Shown piece after piece: positions 19,101 to 27,228 of a stretch of DNA of 64,000 bases (the first letter of the stretch is position 1; every line of letters starts with the position of its first letter). The translations under genes and the position numbers were made by a program. The notes below the pieces were generated by a model. It saw only the letters and a program-made list of their open reading frames with translations, was not told where the DNA came from and made no database searches. The DNA is from Stutzerimonas stutzeri (GTDB lineage: Bacteria; Pseudomonadota; Gammaproteobacteria; Pseudomonadales; Pseudomonadaceae): positions 298,001 through 362,000 of the forward strand of contig NZ_CP046902.1 of assembly GCF_009789555.1 (NCBI RefSeq), in the 5' to 3' direction.

Positions 19101-20435
19101 GACCAACCGATGAATCTGCGCGACATCGGTCGTCGGCAGGTGGCTCTCTTCACCTCGATCGTCGGACGTACCGCCGACCATGCCAGCCAGCGTCGCCTCG
19201 ACATAAAGCAGGGCACCGGCTACGTCCATCAAGGCTGCATCGTCGGGCTGCTGCCGCCCTTGCGCCAAGGCTTCGACGACGCCGATCTGGTCCAGGATGA
19301 TCCGCCGTGGCTGACCGAAGCCCAGCACGGCAAGCGTATCGGCGATCTGCTTGAGCGGCGCCTGCAGCACGCCCAGCTCGGCCAGGCCCATGCGGTCGCT
19401 GCGCACGAACAGATCCAGGCTGTCCTTGACCCGCACCAGCTCCTCGCACAATGCCGCGACCACCGAGCGCATCGCACCGCGATCCGGGCCTGCCAGTTGA
19501 GCCCGTTCCTGGTCGACCAATGTGCTGTCAGGCAGCGCGTCGTCCAGGCTGTATTCGGCCTTCAGCGCCTTGATCCGCGGGGACTCCGTCGGTGCCTTGG
19601 CGATGTAGAAAAGCAGATTCTTGGTCAGCTCATCCGGCGCGGCCTGATTGATACCATCGGCGCCTTGCGCGACCAGGCGCTTGAGCTCCTTGTCCACCTG
19701 ACGCAGCAAGTTGCGGATCGTGGTGCCGTTAGCCACGGCGCCACTGGCCAGCCCCTCGACTACGCCGGATGCTATCTGCCACAACGCCCCCAAGGGCGCG
19801 TCCTTGCAGAGCATTTCCAGGCGCGCGAAAACCCGTGCCATATAGCCCAGGTTGGTCGGCAGATCCTGGTTGCGGATGACCCCGACCAACGCGACCTGAA
19901 GCATCTGGCGTAATTTTCGGAGCAGGGCAGGAAGGTCATCGGTCTGCCGCTGGGCCAGGTACTCATCCGAAAGCGCGGGCGCACGAGCGGACATATCGGG
20001 TGAGAACAGGCTGGTTTCAGACAACAGCTTCTCGCCACGCGCGGCACGCAGATCATTGAGCAGCGGCAGCACCACCATGGGCAGGTCGCGGCGAGCACTC
20101 TGGATGCGGTCCAGGTAAACAGGCATCTGCAGAATCGCCTGCATGAGCACTTCGAGCGCCTCGGTCTGACTGGCGACGCGCTCGTCCAGCAAGGCGCGGG
20201 CAAGCTGTTCCATTTCTTCGGCAAGCAGCGCAGCCCCGTAGAACTCGACCATCTGCAAGGTGCCATGCACCTGATGCACGTAAGTCAGGCAGAAGCGCAT
20301 CCGCGTCGAGTCTTGCGGGTTTTCGACGAATGCTTCCAGGGCCTGCCGCGCCTGCTTCAGCGTTTCGGCAATTTCGCCTTTCACCCACTCCAGGGCGACA
20401 TAATCGTGCCGATCACCCATAGCGACTCCGCTCAT
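13185..20435 (-). CDS. chpA: Pil-Chp hybrid histidine kinase ChpA
   Basis: Central kinase of the type IV pilus chemosensory system; it phosphorylates PilG and PilH. The 2416-residue protein has a chain of phosphotransfer domains. Histidine sites are visible at about H54 (VHQVHGTLQM), H804 and H954 (HTLKGS), and H1274, H1526 and H1673 (HTLKGGAR). Two more domains have Thr at the equivalent site: T481 (LTQSRGG) and T1096 (TTLGLGAQM). Then come the CheA dimerisation and ATPase parts (N-box N1998 in LRNAVDHGIE, SGRGVGMDVV), a CheW-like domain (about 2120-2270) and a receiver with D2345 in LLDIEMPRMDGF. Long acidic linkers separate the Hpt domains. The start overlaps pilK (ATGA); Met6 (20420) is an alternative start. 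Confidence 0.96.
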   Translation of the reverse strand: MSGVAMGDRHDYVALEWVKGEIAETLKQARQALEAFVENPQDSTRMRFCLTYVHQVHGTLQMVEFYGAALLAEEMEQLARALLDERVASQTEALEVLMQAILQMPVYLDRIQSARRDLPMVVLPLLNDLRAARGEKLLSETSLFSPDMSARAPALSDEYLAQRQTDDLPALLRKLRQMLQVALVGVIRNQDLPTNLGYMARVFARLEMLCKDAPLGALWQIASGVVEGLASGAVANGTTIRNLLRQVDKELKRLVAQGADGINQAAPDELTKNLLFYIAKAPTESPRIKALKAEYSLDDALPDSTLVDQERAQLAGPDRGAMRSVVAALCEELVRVKDSLDLFVRSDRMGLAELGVLQAPLKQIADTLAVLGFGQPRRIILDQIGVVEALAQGRQQPDDAALMDVAGALLYVEATLAGMVGGTSDDRGEESHLPTTDVAQIHRLVIREARTGLEQAKDAIIEFIASQWNHQHLARVPELLTQSRGGLAMVPLARAAALLDACNRYIQEQLLAHQAIPDWQSLDTLADAITSVEYYLERLSEDRGSQGDLILDVAQESLQALGYPLHEQAPAHEDEEAGHDADLALSDPLDEIEVLLPEPSPEAVDAGPLDHVTSAQPDDMPLEGSAPVDAEPSIDGQAAAVDTAIDETESGLSAWTCEHVDHTEPVAAEVSGAESEGHLADADEQNTDDSLGYTVAWTEAEMAELDMPEVVLPELMEPPAPAEPAISMEDVMAAPVVSINPPAQHVPPTLLPPPEGEEPVDEDLLEVFIEEAAEVLETIGEYLPQWCADTADKNALGEVRRAFHTLKGSGRMVRALIIGELAWSVENLLNRVLDRSIDASEAVKTLVGDVVALMPALVEEFAAKAQRQRDDVDRLAANAHALAKGQPTDPDPTGGVALDEPAPEPVVEDVLDPQLLEIFRNEAEAHLTTLVDFLADCAQRLPQPVTDALQRALHTLKGSAHMAGILPMAEIATPLEKMVKEFKANLIQMDLAEAELLHAAEQLLRRGLDNLERDPLAPIEGADAFIAQVHALHQARLAEAGERGENEQGEPRDPGMIALFLSEGMNILLDAEDLLHSWREHPAERQELTALLEELTTLGLGAQMADLPQIDALCQVLLNLYAVVQDGRLAVSARFFDDAEQGHEALVGMMDQVAAGLQVTGQPELVARLEALLAEAVDPHAYSLPVDETQPDMATPVGMTEALAETTIEAEAEAEAEAWPAESHLEQDELDGEMVEIFLDEAVDLLESAGGALERWLADSSNQLALSALLRDLHTLKGGARMAEIRPIGDLAHELETLYEGLSDGRYVHTADLASLLQRSHDQLAVQLEQLQAHQPMDAAAKLIERIRAYRQGIAPAFESGAGIADETPLPDADTQRTEPVADAGIDATESAAPGNPIEAPLLDAQADPSEGLTAMAADMDGEPADEAVSHEPPLVDPEVPDDEVTLHAQDATAVEQGESLEAQVPASMEPTSGAADAWENRDPELVEIFLEEGLDIIERAGASLQRWMEDVGNSFELEALQRDLHTLKGGARMADIREIGDLAHELEYLYEGLCAGNYRASPTLFTLLQTCHDRLAAMLDAVRAYRELPSGQDLIATIERFRANPDEQLSMPSSVALKAAQDSAQDAAEAEILDIFVEEADELLEEMEGALGRWESTRDGAAPMADMMRVLHTLKGGARLAAQSRLGDMAHDLEQRLSEAQLQGGVWTDSLFLDVQSGYDALLNEVESMRSRLASEPDVAAAERPPADPQGDEVDSSVIVLETPIVAASVQAPTDNASAKVLPFIRRAEQAALDAASRRAPQELVKVPADLLEGLVNLAGETSIFRGRVEQQVSDVGFTLGEMEATIERVRDQLRRLDTETQAQILSRYQAEAERAGYDDFDPLEMDRHSQLQQLSRALFESASDLLDLKETLAARNRDAETLLLQQARVNTELQEGLMRTRMVPFDRLVPRLRRIVRQVAGELGKQVEFHVGNATGEMDRSVLERIVAPLEHMLRNAVDHGIETAAKRVAAGKPEQGNIHLDLSREGGDIVLALSDDGAGINLEAVRRKAVERGLMQAGSELSDHEVLQFILGAGFTTAEQVTQISGRGVGMDVVHSEVKQLGGSMSIESTVGGGTRFLIRLPFTVSVNRALMVYSGEDLYAIPLNTIEGIVRVSPYELEAYYQPGASRFEYAGQTYELRYLGELLNNGQRPKLVGQSLPLPVILVRSNEHSVAVQVDSLAGSREIVVKSLGPQFSTVPGISGATILGDGRVVVILDLLATIRVLHAQLLTQQQPLRLFGDDEQTEAEADRPTLVMVVDDSVTVRKVTSRLLERNGMNVLTAKDGVDAITQLQERKPDVMLLDIEMPRMDGFEVATLVRHDEHLKDLPIIMITSRTGEKHRDRAMAIGVNQYLGKPYQESLLLETIQQLVKRHD
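16782..16811. repeat. Five tandem GGCTTC hexamers inside chpA
   Basis: Five perfect GGCTTC units on the plus strand encode an alternating Ala-Glu stretch in a linker between the T1096 and H1274 domains of ChpA. Gain or loss of units would keep the reading frame and only change linker length. Confidence 0.9.
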
Positions 20436-21316
20436 AAACTTTTCCGGGTAAAGGCCAGAACCTGAGTGTCAGCGACCGGCACCAAATCCGGGTGCTGCCA
20501 GCCGACGACTTCGCCCACGCCGATCACCAGCAACCCTCCCGGCGCCAGGCGCTCGGCCAGACGATTGAGGATTTCGCGGCGACGCCAGCGACGGAAGTAG
20601 ATCAACAGGTTCTGACAAAAAATGACGTCCATATCGGACATTGGCGCACCGGCCAGCTCCAGCACGTTGAGTCTGGCAAAGCACACGCGCGCCGCCAGGC
20701 TGGGTATCACTTGAAATCGGTCGCCCGGCATGGGCTGGAAATATCGCTCACGCAGGTCGGGTTCCAGTTGTTCGAGCCGGCGGCGACTGTATAGGCCATC
20801 CCGCGACCGATCCAGCGCACTGAGACTGATGTCGGTGCCAATTACTCCATATCGAGGCCCGCCATCGGCGCGCGCCAAGCTCTCGGCGGCACAGACCGCC
20901 ATCGAATAGGTTTCTTCACCACTTGCGCATCCCACACTCCAGAGCGACAAGGGCCGCGAAGCCTCACGCGTTTCGCAACGCTGCCGCAGGTAGGTGGACA
21001 GCAAAGCGAAAGATGGCGGATGACGAAAGAACCGGGTTTCCTGCACCGTCAGCCGATCCATCAGTGTCGACCACTCGACAGCGCCTCTGGGACCGTCGAT
21101 CACCTGACGGTAATAGGTGGCGTAATCGGCCACACCGACTTCACGCATGCGGCTGCTCAGGTTGGCCTGCAGGAAGATCCGGCGCTGTTCGGTAATCACC
21201 AGGCCCGAACGCTCCTCGAGCAGGGCCTGCCAATCGTGAAACTCCGCTGGCGACATATCGGCCAAGGGTCTCAGTGACCAGTCAACGCTTGGCTGCATGC
21301 CCTGCCCCTCACTCAT
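20432..21316 (-). CDS. pilK: Pil-Chp chemoreceptor methyltransferase PilK (CheR-like)
   Basis: SAM-dependent methyltransferase that methylates glutamates on the PilJ receptor. It has 294 residues: an N-terminal helical CheR domain (MSPAEFHDWQALLEERSGL onwards) and a C-terminal SAM-binding domain with SVGCASGEETYSMAV near residue 127. ETRFFRHPPSF, the usual CheR loop, is intact. It follows pilJ after 40 bases and overlaps chpA by 4 bases. Confidence 0.94.
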   Translation of the reverse strand: MSEGQGMQPSVDWSLRPLADMSPAEFHDWQALLEERSGLVITEQRRIFLQANLSSRMREVGVADYATYYRQVIDGPRGAVEWSTLMDRLTVQETRFFRHPPSFALLSTYLRQRCETREASRPLSLWSVGCASGEETYSMAVCAAESLARADGGPRYGVIGTDISLSALDRSRDGLYSRRRLEQLEPDLRERYFQPMPGDRFQVIPSLAARVCFARLNVLELAGAPMSDMDVIFCQNLLIYFRRWRRREILNRLAERLAPGGLLVIGVGEVVGWQHPDLVPVADTQVLAFTRKSL

Positions 21317-21356
21317 GAACTTTCACAGCAGCCGTTGCCGGCCGCCGTGCTCTCGG

Positions 21357-23405
21357 TCAGGCCTGATCCTGCGTTTCCGGCAAGGTGAAGCCGGATACGG
21401 AGTGGCGCATCTCGTTGGCCATCTTCGCGAGATTACCAATGCTCTTCGCCGTAGCGGTGGTGCCCGAGGAGGTCTGCGAGGTAATTTCCTGGATGACGTT
21501 CATGGTGTTGGAGATGTGGCCGGCCGAGGATGCCTGCTGGCGTGCCGCGTTGGAGATGTTCTGGATGAGCGCAGCAAGGCTCTTGGATACCTTCTCGATC
21601 TCTTCCAGCGCGACCCCCGCGTCCTGGGCCAGGCGCGCGCCTCGTACCACTTCGGAAGTGGTCTGCTCCATCGAGATGACCGCTTCGTTGGTGTCGGTCT
21701 GAATGGTCTTTACCAGCGCCTCGATCTGCTTGGTCGCCGCAGACGAGCGCTCCGCCAGCCGCTGCACTTCGTCCGCAACCACCGCGAAGCCTCGGCCCGC
21801 ATCGCCAGCCATGGATGCCTGGATCGCTGCGTTCAGAGCGAGGATGTTGGTCTGGTCGGCAATGTCGTTGATCAGGCTGACGATGTCGCCGATCTCCTGG
21901 GACGACTCGCCCAGGCGCTTGATCCGCTTGGAGGTGTCCTGGATCTGCTCACGGATGTTATCCATGCCGGTAATGGTGTTGTGAACGACTTCGTTGCCTT
22001 TGTTGGCGATGGCTACGGAGCGCTCCGCTACCGCAGAGGACTCGGCGGCGTTGGCCGATACCTGGTCAATCGAAACGGCCATTTCGTTAATCGCCGCGGA
22101 GGCGCCGGCAATCTCTTGAGCCTGATGCTCGGAGGCCTCGGCCAGGTGCATCGCGGTCGCCTGGGTCTCCTGGGCGGCACCGGATACCTGAACGGCTGTC
22201 TGGTTGATCGTTTCGACGAGGTCGCGCAACTGATCGATGGAGTAGTTGATCGAGTCGGCGATGGCGCCAGTGAAATCCTCGGTAACCGTGGCGGCCACCG
22301 TCAGGTCACCGTCAGCCAGGTCGCCAATTTCGTCGAGCAAGCGCAGGATCGCCGTCTGGTTACGTTCGTTCTTTTCCGCCGTTTCGCTCAGGCGGCGACG
22401 GGCTTCCTGAACCATGACCAGGCCGATCAGCAAAATCGAAGCCAGGGCCAGTGCGCCCAGCACATAGCCGGCCAGCGTATTGACGTAGCGTGCGTCGGCA
22501 CGGCTCTGGAGCCCTTGTGTCAGCGCGGACGTCTTGTCGAGCAGCGTCTGCGATACCTCGAAGATGCTGTTCGACGACTCGCGGACCTGGAACAGTTCCG
22601 GCGAGGTTTCGAGAATTTCGTCCACCGAACCGGCAACGAACTGGAACAGTTCGGAGGTCGCAGCCAGACGATCCAGGGCCTCGACGTCGGTCACACGGGT
22701 AATGCCCATGGCCTCGTTGCCTTCGAGCATGGCGCTGAGCACACGACCGAACAGACTGGCGTCGCGGCCGAACATGTCGGCCGCCTGGACCGAGTCCTGG
22801 TCGCCGGAGATCACCTTGTTCACCGAACCCAGAATACGTTCAGCCAGCAGGGACTGACGCTGGGCCACCGACACCTGAGCGGCCGGCGCTCCGCTTTCCA
22901 GCAGAATATCCACGACCTCTTCGTACTCGACCTGCAATTGCGGGATGGTTTCGGCGAGCGTCGCGGCTACCTGATGCAGGGAGAGTACGGTTTGTTCACT
23001 GGCGAGGATCGCATCGGTGTTTTGCCGCAGCGTGTCCCAGTCCTGCTGCACCGCAGCCACTTCGGTCTGAAGCGAGTCCGGAACCGCGGGCAGACCGATA
23101 CGCTCATCGCCCTGGGCGAGGGAGCTCCAGCGCTTGCTGAAGTCGTCGCGCGCATCTTTCAACGAGCCGAACGCTTCAGGCGTGCCGGCTGCCGCTTCTA
23201 CCGCGTTCTTGGCGATACGCTGAGACAGAACTCGCAGCTCACCTGCGTGTCCAATGTATTCGTTGTCATAGTCGGCCTGGGTATTGATGTACGCGAAGTT
23301 CACGAACAGCAGCACCATCGACACGATCAGGAGGATAAACAGTCCGGCGATCAACGTATTGCTACGTACTCCCGCCAGCAATGCATTTGCGTTCATTTTT
23401 TTCAT
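21357..23405 (-). CDS. pilJ: Type IV pilus methyl-accepting receptor PilJ
   Basis: Inner-membrane chemoreceptor of the Pil-Chp system; in P. aeruginosa it links surface contact and pilin sensing to ChpA. The 682-residue product has a first membrane helix at about 17-37, a helical periplasmic part with two PilJ repeats (38-305), a second helix at about 308-328, and a HAMP-like linker. The signalling hairpin carries the conserved tip ALNAAIQASMAGDAGRGF. Met1 and Met4 are both in-frame starts separated by an A-run; the leader has a G-rich stretch and a T-tract rather than a clean Shine-Dalgarno. Confidence 0.95.
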   Translation of the reverse strand: MKKMNANALLAGVRSNTLIAGLFILLIVSMVLLFVNFAYINTQADYDNEYIGHAGELRVLSQRIAKNAVEAAAGTPEAFGSLKDARDDFSKRWSSLAQGDERIGLPAVPDSLQTEVAAVQQDWDTLRQNTDAILASEQTVLSLHQVAATLAETIPQLQVEYEEVVDILLESGAPAAQVSVAQRQSLLAERILGSVNKVISGDQDSVQAADMFGRDASLFGRVLSAMLEGNEAMGITRVTDVEALDRLAATSELFQFVAGSVDEILETSPELFQVRESSNSIFEVSQTLLDKTSALTQGLQSRADARYVNTLAGYVLGALALASILLIGLVMVQEARRRLSETAEKNERNQTAILRLLDEIGDLADGDLTVAATVTEDFTGAIADSINYSIDQLRDLVETINQTAVQVSGAAQETQATAMHLAEASEHQAQEIAGASAAINEMAVSIDQVSANAAESSAVAERSVAIANKGNEVVHNTITGMDNIREQIQDTSKRIKRLGESSQEIGDIVSLINDIADQTNILALNAAIQASMAGDAGRGFAVVADEVQRLAERSSAATKQIEALVKTIQTDTNEAVISMEQTTSEVVRGARLAQDAGVALEEIEKVSKSLAALIQNISNAARQQASSAGHISNTMNVIQEITSQTSSGTTATAKSIGNLAKMANEMRHSVSGFTLPETQDQA

Positions 23406-23484
23406 TTTTTCCGGCCCCCGCCTGGACCACCCGTACGTTTCCTTCCAAGAACCAAAAGGCCGGCATCAGCCGACCCCACCTAAA

Positions 23485-24021
23485 TCAATACGCTACGTCC
23501 AGAAATCGCTGATGCGCGGCGAGCGCGTGCGGGCTGAACACCAGCCACGGCTGCTCGCGCTGAAAGACGCCATGGATGAAAGGCTGGATCGACGCTTCAA
23601 CCGGTGGCAACTGTTCGGAGAAGGCATCGACCGGAAAATGCTGCATGCCGAACACCTCGTCGACCGTCAAACCGGCAAACACATCCTGGTGATCGACGAC
23701 CAACACCCGCCGCTGCTTGCGCAACGGGGACAGTTCCAGACCGAAATAACCGCACAGGTCCATGATCGGCAACAGCCTGCCGCGGACGTTCGCCACCCCC
23801 TTCACCCAGGCTTTGACGCCGGGCAGCAAGGTGTAGCGCGGTTCGTGGAGTATCTCGCCGACCTCCCCCATCGGAGCCACGAACAGTCGCCCCCCCATTC
23901 GAAAACCGATGCCAGCCCAGGTTTGGATGGCCTCTTGCTGCGAAGGCAATCCGGCAGCCAGCGCTCGGCAACGGGCATCGATTTCCAGAAGTCGCTGAAA
24001 CGGCGTAGGCGTATTCGACAT
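23485..24021 (-). CDS. pilI: Pil-Chp CheW-like adaptor PilI
   Basis: Couples PilJ to the ChpA kinase. The 178-residue product is a single CheW domain, with GIGFRMGGRLFVAPMGEVGEI near residues 52-72 and RGRLLPIMDLCGYFGL near 100-116. It lies between pilH (38 bases upstream) and pilJ (79 bases downstream) in the same order as in P. aeruginosa. Confidence 0.94.
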   Translation of the reverse strand: MSNTPTPFQRLLEIDARCRALAAGLPSQQEAIQTWAGIGFRMGGRLFVAPMGEVGEILHEPRYTLLPGVKAWVKGVANVRGRLLPIMDLCGYFGLELSPLRKQRRVLVVDHQDVFAGLTVDEVFGMQHFPVDAFSEQLPPVEASIQPFIHGVFQREQPWLVFSPHALAAHQRFLDVAY

Positions 24022-24059
24022 GCTGGCAACATCCCTTGTCCGAATGACGAAACCGCTGA

Positions 24060-24425
24060 TTAACCGGCGAGTACCGCGTTCAGGGTTTTCAATAAGGTCG
24101 CTTCATCCACGGGCTTGGTCAGGTAATCCTTGGCGCCTTGACGCTTGCCCCAGACCTTATCGGTTTCCTGGTCCTTGGTGGTCACAATGATCACCGGAAT
24201 GTGACTGGTTTCAGCATCTTTGGTCAGTTGGCGAGTCGCCTGAAAGCCATTCAGGCCGGGCATGACGATATCCATCAGGACGACGTCCGGCTTTTCCTGG
24301 CGAGCGAGCGCTACGCCATCGGCGCCGTTTTCGGCTTTCAGGACGACATGGCCATGCTTCTCGAGCATGGCCGTCAGCTTGTACATCTCGGTCGGCGAGT
24401 CATCAACTATCAGAACGCGAGCCAT
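24060..24425 (-). CDS. pilH: Twitching response regulator PilH (CheY-like)
   Basis: Single-domain receiver phosphorylated by ChpA; in P. aeruginosa it opposes PilG and favours retraction or phosphate drain. It has 121 residues: acidic pair in ILIVDDSPTEMY, phosphorylated Asp in VVLMDIVMPGLNGF (about D52), the Thr in IIVTTKDQ and Lys in YLTKPVDEA. It lies 44 bases after pilG. Confidence 0.95.
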   Translation of the reverse strand: MARVLIVDDSPTEMYKLTAMLEKHGHVVLKAENGADGVALARQEKPDVVLMDIVMPGLNGFQATRQLTKDAETSHIPVIIVTTKDQETDKVWGKRQGAKDYLTKPVDEATLLKTLNAVLAG

Positions 24426-24469
24426 GGTTTCTCCGTGGGAAAGGCTTCAGCGGCACACAGGGCCGAACT

Positions 24470-24877
24470 TCAGGATACTTGCTCTACGGGTGCGAAATCA
24501 GGCACGTGCGCCTTGATGGCACCCAGCAACTCTTCTTTGCTGAAAGGCTTGGTGAGGTATTGGTCCGACCCCACGATCCGCCCCTTGGCCTTGTCGAACA
24601 GGCCATCCTTGGATGACAGCATGATCACCGGGGTGGACTTGAAAGAACTGTTGTTCTTGATCAGCGCGCAGGTCTGATAGCCATCCAGCCGGGGCATCAT
24701 GATATCGACGAAGATAATGCGCGGGTGGCTATCGGCAATCTTGGCGAGCGCATCGAAGCCATCCACCGCTGTAATCACATCACATCCCACTTTCTTCAGC
24801 AGCGTTTCAGCGGTGCGACGAATCGTTTTCGAATCGTCGATCACCATGACCTTCAAGCCCTCGGAGTGCTGTTCCAT
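24470..24877 (-). CDS. pilG: Twitching response regulator PilG (CheY-like)
   Basis: Single-domain receiver that, in P. aeruginosa, promotes pilus extension through PilB and acts on cAMP signalling. It has 135 residues: acidic pair in VMVIDDSKTIRR, phosphorylated Asp in IIFVDIMMPRLDGY (about D58), Ser in IMLSSKDG and Lys in YLTKPFSKEE. It is the first gene of the eight-gene operon, divergent from gshB across a 236-base gap in which I see no clear promoter consensus. Confidence 0.95.
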   Translation of the reverse strand: MEQHSEGLKVMVIDDSKTIRRTAETLLKKVGCDVITAVDGFDALAKIADSHPRIIFVDIMMPRLDGYQTCALIKNNSSFKSTPVIMLSSKDGLFDKAKGRIVGSDQYLTKPFSKEELLGAIKAHVPDFAPVEQVS

Positions 24878-25113
24878 TTCGCCCTACCATCGCCTCGGTG
24901 AGTCGTAGTTTATCGTTATGTCAGTGCGCCAGAGGCCCTGTCATCGATGGGCTGCACCCAATCGCCGGACCTTTTTAGCACACTCCTCAAGTGCAAGCTA
25001 TCTGCCGCCAGGGTAACCGGATTTTCCTTGACCCAACGCACAACCGCCGCCAATCTGCGTCGATATTTCAAGCCCCTGGCAGCTCCGTTCTGCCTTTCGT
25101 TGGAGATCATCAC

Positions 25114-26076
25114 ATGACTGTTCGCGTCGGGATCATCATGGACCCAATCGCGCAGATCGCCTTCAAGAAGGACAGCTCCCTGGCCATGCTCCTGGCAGCC
25201 CAGGCCCGCGGCTGGACGATCTACTACATGGAACAGCGCGACCTCTACCAACTCGGCGGCGAAGCCCGAGCCCGCATGCGCAGCGCGAAGGTTTTCAACG
25301 ACCCTCAGCGCTGGTACGAGACCGGGGAGGAGATCGACGGCCCGCTGGCCGAACTCGATGTCATCCTGATGCGCAAGGACCCGCCCTTCAACAGCGAGTA
25401 CGTGTACGCGACCTACCTGCTTGAGCTCGCCGAGCAAGCCGGTACGCTGGTGGTGAACCGACCGCAAAGCCTGCGCGATTGCAACGAGAAGTTCTTTGCT
25501 ACCCAGTTCCCGCAATGCACGCCGCCGACGCTTGTCAGCCGACGGTCCGACATTCTGCGGGAGTTTGCCCGAGAGCAGCGTGACATCATTCTCAAACCAT
25601 TGGATGAAATGGGTGGTGCATCGATTTTCCGCCACCGCGAGGGCGACCCCAACCTTTCGGTCATCCTCGAGGTGCTGACCGAGCACGGCAACCGCCAGAT
25701 CATGGCGCAGCGCTATATCCCGGCGATAAAGGATGGCGACAAACGAATCCTGATGATCGACGGCGAACCCGTACCCTACTGCCTGGCGCGCATTCCGGCG
25801 GCGGGCGAAACCCGCGGCAACCTCGCCGCGGGCGGACGAGGCGTTGCGCAACCGCTTTCCGATCGGGACAAAGAGATTGCCGCCATCGTCGGCCCCGAAT
25901 TGCGCAAGCGCGGGCTGCTCTTCGTCGGCCTGGATGTGATTGGCGACTACCTGACCGAGATCAACATCACCAGTCCGACCTGCATCCGCGAGATCGATAA
26001 TGCGTTCGATACTCGCATTGGCGAGCGCCTGATGGACGCCATCGCTGCAAAACTGCAAGGTCGATCCAACGCCTAG
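25114..26076 (+). CDS. gshB: Glutathione synthetase
   Basis: ATP-grasp enzyme that joins gamma-glutamylcysteine and glycine, the last step of glutathione synthesis. The 320-residue product opens with VRVGIIMDPIAQIAFKKDSS and has the ATP-grasp segments DIILKPLDEMGGASIFR and the TEINITSPTCIREID metal/phosphate region. The start at 25114 has GGAG 8 bases before it and gives the family's length; a longer in-frame reading from 24991 has no family similarity. A 12-bp perfect hairpin follows the stop. Confidence 0.96.
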   Translation: MTVRVGIIMDPIAQIAFKKDSSLAMLLAAQARGWTIYYMEQRDLYQLGGEARARMRSAKVFNDPQRWYETGEEIDGPLAELDVILMRKDPPFNSEYVYATYLLELAEQAGTLVVNRPQSLRDCNEKFFATQFPQCTPPTLVSRRSDILREFAREQRDIILKPLDEMGGASIFRHREGDPNLSVILEVLTEHGNRQIMAQRYIPAIKDGDKRILMIDGEPVPYCLARIPAAGETRGNLAAGGRGVAQPLSDRDKEIAAIVGPELRKRGLLFVGLDVIGDYLTEINITSPTCIREIDNAFDTRIGERLMDAIAAKLQGRSNA

Positions 26077-26083
26077 CGTCAGC

Positions 26084-26110
26084 GTCGGTTGGCCTGGCAG
26101 GCCAACCGAC
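26084..26110 (+). terminator. Hairpin after gshB
   Basis: A perfect 12-bp inverted repeat, GTCGGTTGGCCT (26084-26095) and its complement (26099-26110), has a 3-base loop just after the gshB stop. The following bases are only weakly T-rich, so it may end transcription partly or act as a stability hairpin. Confidence 0.6.
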
Positions 26111-26251
26111 ATTCCATCCCGCCACCGGCAGACATGAGCTGTGCCGCGCCGCAAACCCTTGGTCACTGACGCACCAAAGCTGCCGCCTGGTTCATAGACT
26201 TTTGCAGGCGTGCTGGGCAGACTGCGCGCACTTCGAGCCGACTGAAATGCA

Positions 26252-27148
26252 ATGAACGCCGCTACACGCCAACCCATTCCCGCCTCTACCGGCGTCCGCC
26301 CGGCGGACCGTCTCGGCTTCACGATCTTCCTCGCGGCCGCGCTGCATGTCGCCCTGATTCTCGGGCTCGGCTTCACCCTGTCCGAGCCCAGGCAGATCAG
26401 CAAGACGCTCGAAATCACCTTGTCGACCTTCAAAAGCGAAGACAAGCCGAAGGAAGCCGATTTCATCGCCCAGGATAACCAACAGGGCAGCGGCACGCTG
26501 GAGCACAAGGCGTCACCCAAAACGACGGAGCAGGCGCCGTTCCAGGACACCCAGGTGCGCAAGGTCACGCCGGCCGCCTCACCGCCGCCGAGCAACCGCA
26601 GCGAAGCGCCGAAAACGGCGGTCGCGACCCGCGCGCCACAGCCGGACAAGACACCGGTGAAGCCGCAGAAGAACAAGCCACAACCACAGGCGCAGCCCGC
26701 GCCCGTCTTCGACAGCTCGCAACTCAGCGCGGAAATCGCCAGTCTCGAAGCCGAGCTCGCGCAGCAGGTAGAGCAGTACGCCAAGCGGCCTCGCGTCAGC
26801 CGCCAGAACAGCGCCGCGACCATGCGGGACATCAGCGCCTGGTATCGTGATGAATGGCGCAAGAAAGTCGAGCGTATCGGGAACCTCAACTACCCGGACG
26901 AGGCACGCCGCCAGCGTATTTACGGAAGCCTGCGCATGCTGGTGATCGTCGACCGCAACGGCGCGGTACGGGAACTTCGGGTGCTCGAGTCCTCTGGACA
27001 GGCGGTACTCGACGAGGCCGCGATGCGCATCGTCCGGCTCGCAGCGCCCTTCGCACCCTTCTCCGGAGAGTTGGCGCAGAAGTTCGATCAGGTTGAAATC
27101 ATCAGAACCTGGCGCTTCGAGCGCGGCGACCGGCTATCGAGCCGCTGA
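26252..27148 (+). CDS. tonB3: TonB-like energy transducer (TonB3)
   Basis: Inner-membrane protein with a periplasmic TonB C-terminus. In P. aeruginosa the gene at this place, tonB3, is needed for twitching motility and pilus assembly rather than iron uptake. The 298-residue product has one membrane helix (about 23-44, TIFLAAALHVALILGLGF), a Pro/Lys/Gln-rich spacer (about 95-155), and a TonB C-terminal domain (YPDEARRQRIYGSLRMLVI to the end). The ATG at 26252 has no good Shine-Dalgarno. Its place next to the Pil-Chp operon supports the pilus link. Confidence 0.88.
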   Translation: MNAATRQPIPASTGVRPADRLGFTIFLAAALHVALILGLGFTLSEPRQISKTLEITLSTFKSEDKPKEADFIAQDNQQGSGTLEHKASPKTTEQAPFQDTQVRKVTPAASPPPSNRSEAPKTAVATRAPQPDKTPVKPQKNKPQPQAQPAPVFDSSQLSAEIASLEAELAQQVEQYAKRPRVSRQNSAATMRDISAWYRDEWRKKVERIGNLNYPDEARRQRIYGSLRMLVIVDRNGAVRELRVLESSGQAVLDEAAMRIVRLAAPFAPFSGELAQKFDQVEIIRTWRFERGDRLSSR

Positions 27149-27228
27149 GCCGGGGAGTCGGTCGCACACGTGCGCAAGCCAACGCGCGTGGCTTCACGGG
27201 CTCGCCCGCAACGCTTAAGCTAGCAACC

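Noticed and set aside
23394..23405. A7 run between Met1 and Met4 of pilJ as a phase-variation switch
   Set aside because: Met4 restarts translation in frame right after the run, so slippage would have little effect.
21297..23483. A 728-codon frame opposite pilJ
   Set aside because: Covers pilJ entirely and has no recognisable domain; repetitive Gly/Arg/Leu composition reflects the receptor's coiled-coil codons.
24916..26889. A 657-codon frame opposite gshB and tonB3
   Set aside because: It spans two unrelated plus-strand genes and an intergenic hairpin, and no family features are visible.
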